From the NCBI GenBank assembly GCA_030770425.1, contig JASJFT010000008.1, positions 310,001 through 374,000 on the forward strand: 64,000 nucleotides of DNA, written 5' to 3'. The notes beneath the pieces were generated by a model. It was given only the letters and a program-made list of their open reading frames with translations, made no database searches and was not told where the DNA came from. The stretch comes from Darksidea phi. Taxonomy: Eukaryota; Ascomycota; Dothideomycetes; Pleosporales; Lentitheciaceae. The translations under genes were made by a program, and so were the position numbers. Of the stretch, positions 60,439-64,000 are shown in pieces. Numbering within the stretch: position 1 is the first letter of the stretch; the number at the start of each line of letters is the position of its first letter.

Positions 60439-63202
60439 CTAATAAACAAAATACGTCTGCCCCAACGGCAACCAATCCGCCGGCTCAGCTTCGCAAACCA
60501 TACCATCAGCCTCAACCCTATACGTCTCAGGATCAACCTTCATCTTCGGCCTCGCATCGTTAAACTTCATATCCTTCTTACCAATCTTCCTGCAGTTTTT
60601 GACGGCTTCGACGCGTTTGCGGAGGTTGTACGAGGCGACGACGCCCGAGGAGATGGAGGCTTGGGAGACGAAAGTGATGCTGGAAGAGGGAACATGGGGC
60701 GCGAACATGGGGCGCATGATGATGGGTTCGACGGTGGGGATCGAGGCGTTGGGGTCACCCTATCATGATTAGTGCTGAACTACGAGATTGATACGGGGCG
60801 GCTTACCATTTGCGCATACGAGCAGAATCCACTCTTCACTACCAACGTCGGTTTCACGCCAAAGTTCGCGGGATTCCAGACCACCAAATCGGCAACCTTG
60901 CCAACCTCGATACTTCCAATGAGATGTCCCATGCCCTGCGCAATAGCAGGGTTGATCGTATACTTGCTAATGTACCTCTTCACTCTGAAATTATCCGCAT
61001 TAGTGCCTTCGTCTTCCTTTAGAGTGCCCCTTTGAACCTTGTTCTTGTGCGCCGTGTTCCAGGTGCGGAGGATAACCTCACCGCATCGACCCATGGCCTG
61101 CGAATCCGATGACATCATGGAAATGGCGCCGAGGTCATGTAGGACGTCTTCTGCAGCGATTGTTTCGGCGCGAATGCGTGATTCAGCAAAGGCAACGTCT
61201 TCGGGGATGTTGCGAGAGAGGTGGTGGCAGACCATCAACATGTCGAGATGTTCGTCGAGTGTGTTCTTCGTGTAGGGTCTCGTTGGGTTGGTAGAAGATG
61301 GGAGGACATTGTCATGCTCTACGACGCTGATGATGTCGGGCGCGTGTCCTCCTCCAGCGCCTTCGGTATGGTAGGTATGGATGGTTCTGTTCTTGAAGGC
61401 GTTGACCGTCTGCTCGACAAAGCCGGACTCATTCAGGGTGTCAGTGTGAATCAGCGTCTGGATGTCGTACTCGTCGCATACGGTGAGACAGGCGTCGATA
61501 GCTGCCGGCGTAGTTCCCCAATCCTCGTGAAGCTTCAGACCGCATACGCCTGCCTCTGCTTGTTGTTGTAGAGGCTGGAGCTCGGCGTCGTTCCCTTTCC
61601 CTGTGATTCCGTAGTTAAGAGGAAGCTCGTCTATGGCCTGTAGCATTTGTCTAATGTGTGTCTTCCCGGGCGTGCAGGTCGTAGCATTGGTGCCAGTGCT
61701 TGGCCCCGTCCCGCCTCCTAGCATTGTCGTGATACCGGAAGCGATCGCCTCATAGGCTTGCTGTGGACAGATCAAGTGGATGTGGGTATCGAGACCACCA
61801 GCAGTGACAATATCATGCTCACCCGCAATGACATCGGTGCATGATCCGACGACAAGATCTGGGTCGACGCCGTCCATGACATCCGGGTTGCCTGCCTTGC
61901 CTATGCCAACAATGAGACCGTCCTTGATGCCAATGTCAGCCTTGTAGATACCCGTCCAGTCGACGATGAGCGCATTCGTGATGACTGTATCCAAGCTCTC
62001 GCTGTCTGACCTTCCACCTGCTTGGCCCATGCCTTCTCTCAGAGTCTTCCCGCCTCCGAAAGAGCATTCATCGCCATATGTGGTCATGTCCTTCTCGACC
62101 TTGATCCACAGGTCCGTAGCCCCTAGCCTCACCAGATCGCCAGTCGTAGGCCCAAACATGCTGTTGTAGGCTTGTCGCTCCATGGTGCAGATGTCGATGT
62201 GGGCTGCATCGCCGACTGGTTCAGACTCGTGCAGAAACCCCCCCTTCTTGATGTTCTCAATAATCTTCTCCACGCTGGACACGTCTTCGATGAAGCCAGA
62301 CGCGACTTTGTTCCCACCCTTGATGACCTTGTTGCCGCCGATCTTTACCAGTGTGACTGTTTTGGTATCGCCGGGTTCGAAACGGACAGAGGTGCCAGCG
62401 GGGATGTCTAGACGATAGCCGTGCGCTCGTACGCGGTCGAATTGGAGTTGAGGGTTCGTCTCGATGAAGTGGTAGTGCGATCCGACCTGCGCCACGTCAA
62501 TGCCATTTCTAACCGATATACCTTATACAACTTACCTGGATCGGCCTGTCTCCGGTGCTTTTGACCTTGAGCTTGATCCTCTTGCGCCCTTCATTCAGCT
62601 TAATAGTGCCCGCCTCTCCCTTGACCGCCACGATGGCGCCCGGCTGCTTCGTGCTCTCATAGACGCTCGCTTCGGGAAGCGGAAACATGTCTTCTGACGG
62701 GATCGGAAGGAACGATCCATAAAGGGCTTTCTCGAGGTCGCCATTGTCGGTGCTAACTGGATGATGGACTGTGACGAGGTATGTGCCAGTTGGAAAGGTG
62801 CCCTCCACCATCAATTCGGAAAGGGATGAGACGACTGAGGGAAGGACGTGGCGACGACCAAGCATGGTCTTGCCGACGGACATGAGGTCCGCGACCGTGT
62901 GGTTGCCATCACGGATGAGCTATGCCGTTCAGCACATTGAAGTCGCAAATGCGCGCGTTGACGTACTTCTTGGAGATTGTTTGCGATCAGCGCCTAAGAC
63001 TTGTAAGCAGTCACCAGATCTACAGAAGGCGAATCTCACAGTGGCTTCTGAATGGTTCAGTTTCACGCCGCGAGCAAGGCGACGTTGTGCGAGGAGGCCA
63101 AGCTGAGAGATGACCAGCTTATCGAGCTGTCCAAAACGCGTTAGCGGCGGGGGAATGCGCCCTGAATAATGCCAAGCCCACCTCCTTCGGACACAGCTGC
63201 AT
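60439..63202 (-). CDS. Urease, nickel-dependent, fused gamma-beta-alpha type
   Basis: Six exons (63202-63182, 63126-63040, 62993-62967, 62919-62536, 62486-60807, 60759-60439) encode 839 residues, as usual for fungal urease. All introns are 46-55 bp, GT..AG. The first exons are tiny and encode [27 protein letters not shown] and ALIANNLQE of the gamma domain. The alpha domain has the metal ligands: HIH in [12 protein letters not shown], the carbamylated Lys near residue 491 in [37 protein letters not shown] and the flap CHHLS. It splits urea to ammonia and carbamate in the cytosol. The Ni accessory proteins are not in this window. 3' end has [20 protein letters not shown], ending in FVY-stop. 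Confidence 0.95.
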
Positions 63203-63865
63203 AGTGGACAGTTGGTATACACTGATTGAATATACCAAGACTCGAGTTCCAACTGTATGGGGGGCTCGTGCAGCTCAGAACTTCTCACCGGGAACATCAC
63301 CTGTCTACCCTAGACGCTTCATCTCTTTTGCTATGGTGGCCCGATAAGCTGATAACGTAACCTGATGTGGCGCGCACTTTCGGCGACTTTTGATTTTACC
63401 ACTCACGGCTTAGCCTCCTTCGAACACCTGACCAAAGATTGGATGCAGCGAAGAGCGTGCTGCGGCCTTCTATAGCACTCGGCGTCGGCGTGGTCATGCT
63501 GTAGACATTACGTTCTTCATCACCAGCATCTGTTAATCTCCAGCACTCAAACTTCGCATACTTCGCAACGCTCACCCCTTTGATCCTTCGGGGTTAGTAG
63601 CCTCTTAGCCCACCACTCTTCTTCTCTGGCTTTCTTCCACCCATCCCAACAGTCGTCTCACTATGCTACAAACACACCCCACTACGCAAGAGCCACGTGC
63701 CGCTTCGTGACGTCCTGCATTCTGAACCGGGCTATGGAGCTTCTCCAGGCCTGTCATTCAGCAACTCCTTGCAACTCGAACTTCGAATCAGCAAACATAG
63801 TCCTGGGCCTGTACTTCCCCGCGGCCGTACCACCGTAACGTCAACCTTCGACTTGATAGTTCTCG
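63203..63865. promoter_or_regulatory. Upstream region of urease and of the right-edge gene
   Basis: Divergent spacer of about 660 bases. No specific nitrogen-regulatory site was established. Confidence 0.35.
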
Positions 63866-64000
63866 ATGAGTTCATGGCTCCAACGCTTGCGGGGGCATCA
63901 TGAAGATGCTACGGGGCGTCGTGATATCCCGCGCGAGCCCCAAGCAGAGAAACGGCGGCCCATCAAACCCAAGCCCAAGGATCCAAATGTGCCGCAAAAG
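63866..64000 (+). CDS. Possible 5' end of a gene cut by the window edge
   Basis: From an ATG at 63866 the frame is open to the last base (45 codons). The peptide becomes basic and Pro/Lys-rich (RRPIKPKPKDPNVPQK), recalling the lead-in to HMG-box proteins, but no domain is complete. Start choice and coding status are uncertain. Confidence 0.3.
   Translation, partial: MSSWLQRLRGHHEDATGRRDIPREPQAEKRRPIKPKPKDPNVPQK

Noticed and set aside
63697..63903. Plus-strand frame of 68 residues near the right edge
   Set aside because: No ATG at its head and no motif; the overlapping frame from 63866 is a better candidate.

Overview
This window is nuclear DNA of a filamentous ascomycete (Pezizomycotina, most likely a Dothideomycete). 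Introns are mostly 46-90 bp with GT..AG ends and CTAAC-like branch sites. Start sites often carry a CACC-ATG type context, genes lie on both strands with long spacers, and one transposon-like repeat shows CpA-to-TpA decay typical of repeat-induced point mutation (RIP). No prokaryotic operon, CRISPR array, rRNA or tRNA was recognised.

Layout, left to right. 1-5 kb: 3' part of a large PelF/GT4-type glycosyltransferase gene. 5.6-6.8 kb: RIP-mutated repeat (copy A). 7.2-14.3 kb: a small secreted protein, a short orphan frame, a coiled-coil/helix-turn-helix hypothetical, a Crh-type GH16 cell-wall transglycosylase and a conserved fungal hypothetical. 15.1-18.6 kb: a 1168-residue fungal protein with a disordered tail. 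18.6-23.2 kb: gene-poor stretch with repeat copy B and broken frames. 23.2-26.3 kb: an APH-like kinase gene followed by the decayed 3' end of a paralogue. 26.3-26.5 kb: assembly gap flanked by homopolymers. 26.9-31.2 kb: a divergent pair, DUF1479 dioxygenase-like protein and GH1 beta-glucosidase. 31.2-35.7 kb: 4.4 kb of GC-rich DNA without a convincing gene. 35.7-39.7 kb: a bZIP factor and a 2OG-Fe(II) oxygenase, convergent. 42.5-46.9 kb: a spartin/senescence-domain protein, and a TRK potassium-transporter gene that carries stops and indels. 46.9-50.4 kb: gene-poor, with a second assembly gap. 50.4-55.9 kb: a WD40-like protein (with one apparent frameshift) divergent from a yeast-type amino-acid permease. 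56.9-59.1 kb: a 2EXR/F-box-like protein. 59.6-59.9 kb: repeat copy C. 60.4-63.2 kb: a six-exon urease gene. The right edge may cut into another gene.

The genes do not form one obvious pathway or a secondary-metabolite cluster. Several are nutrient or cell-wall functions (urease, amino-acid permease, intracellular beta-glucosidase, Crh transglycosylase, polysaccharide-type glycosyltransferase). The most informative signals concern genome decay: a three-copy dispersed repeat in which the copies show RIP directly, a TRK pseudogene with mutually compensating frameshifts, a relic kinase paralogue, and two artefactual homopolymer-flanked gaps. I found no convincing previously undescribed molecular system.
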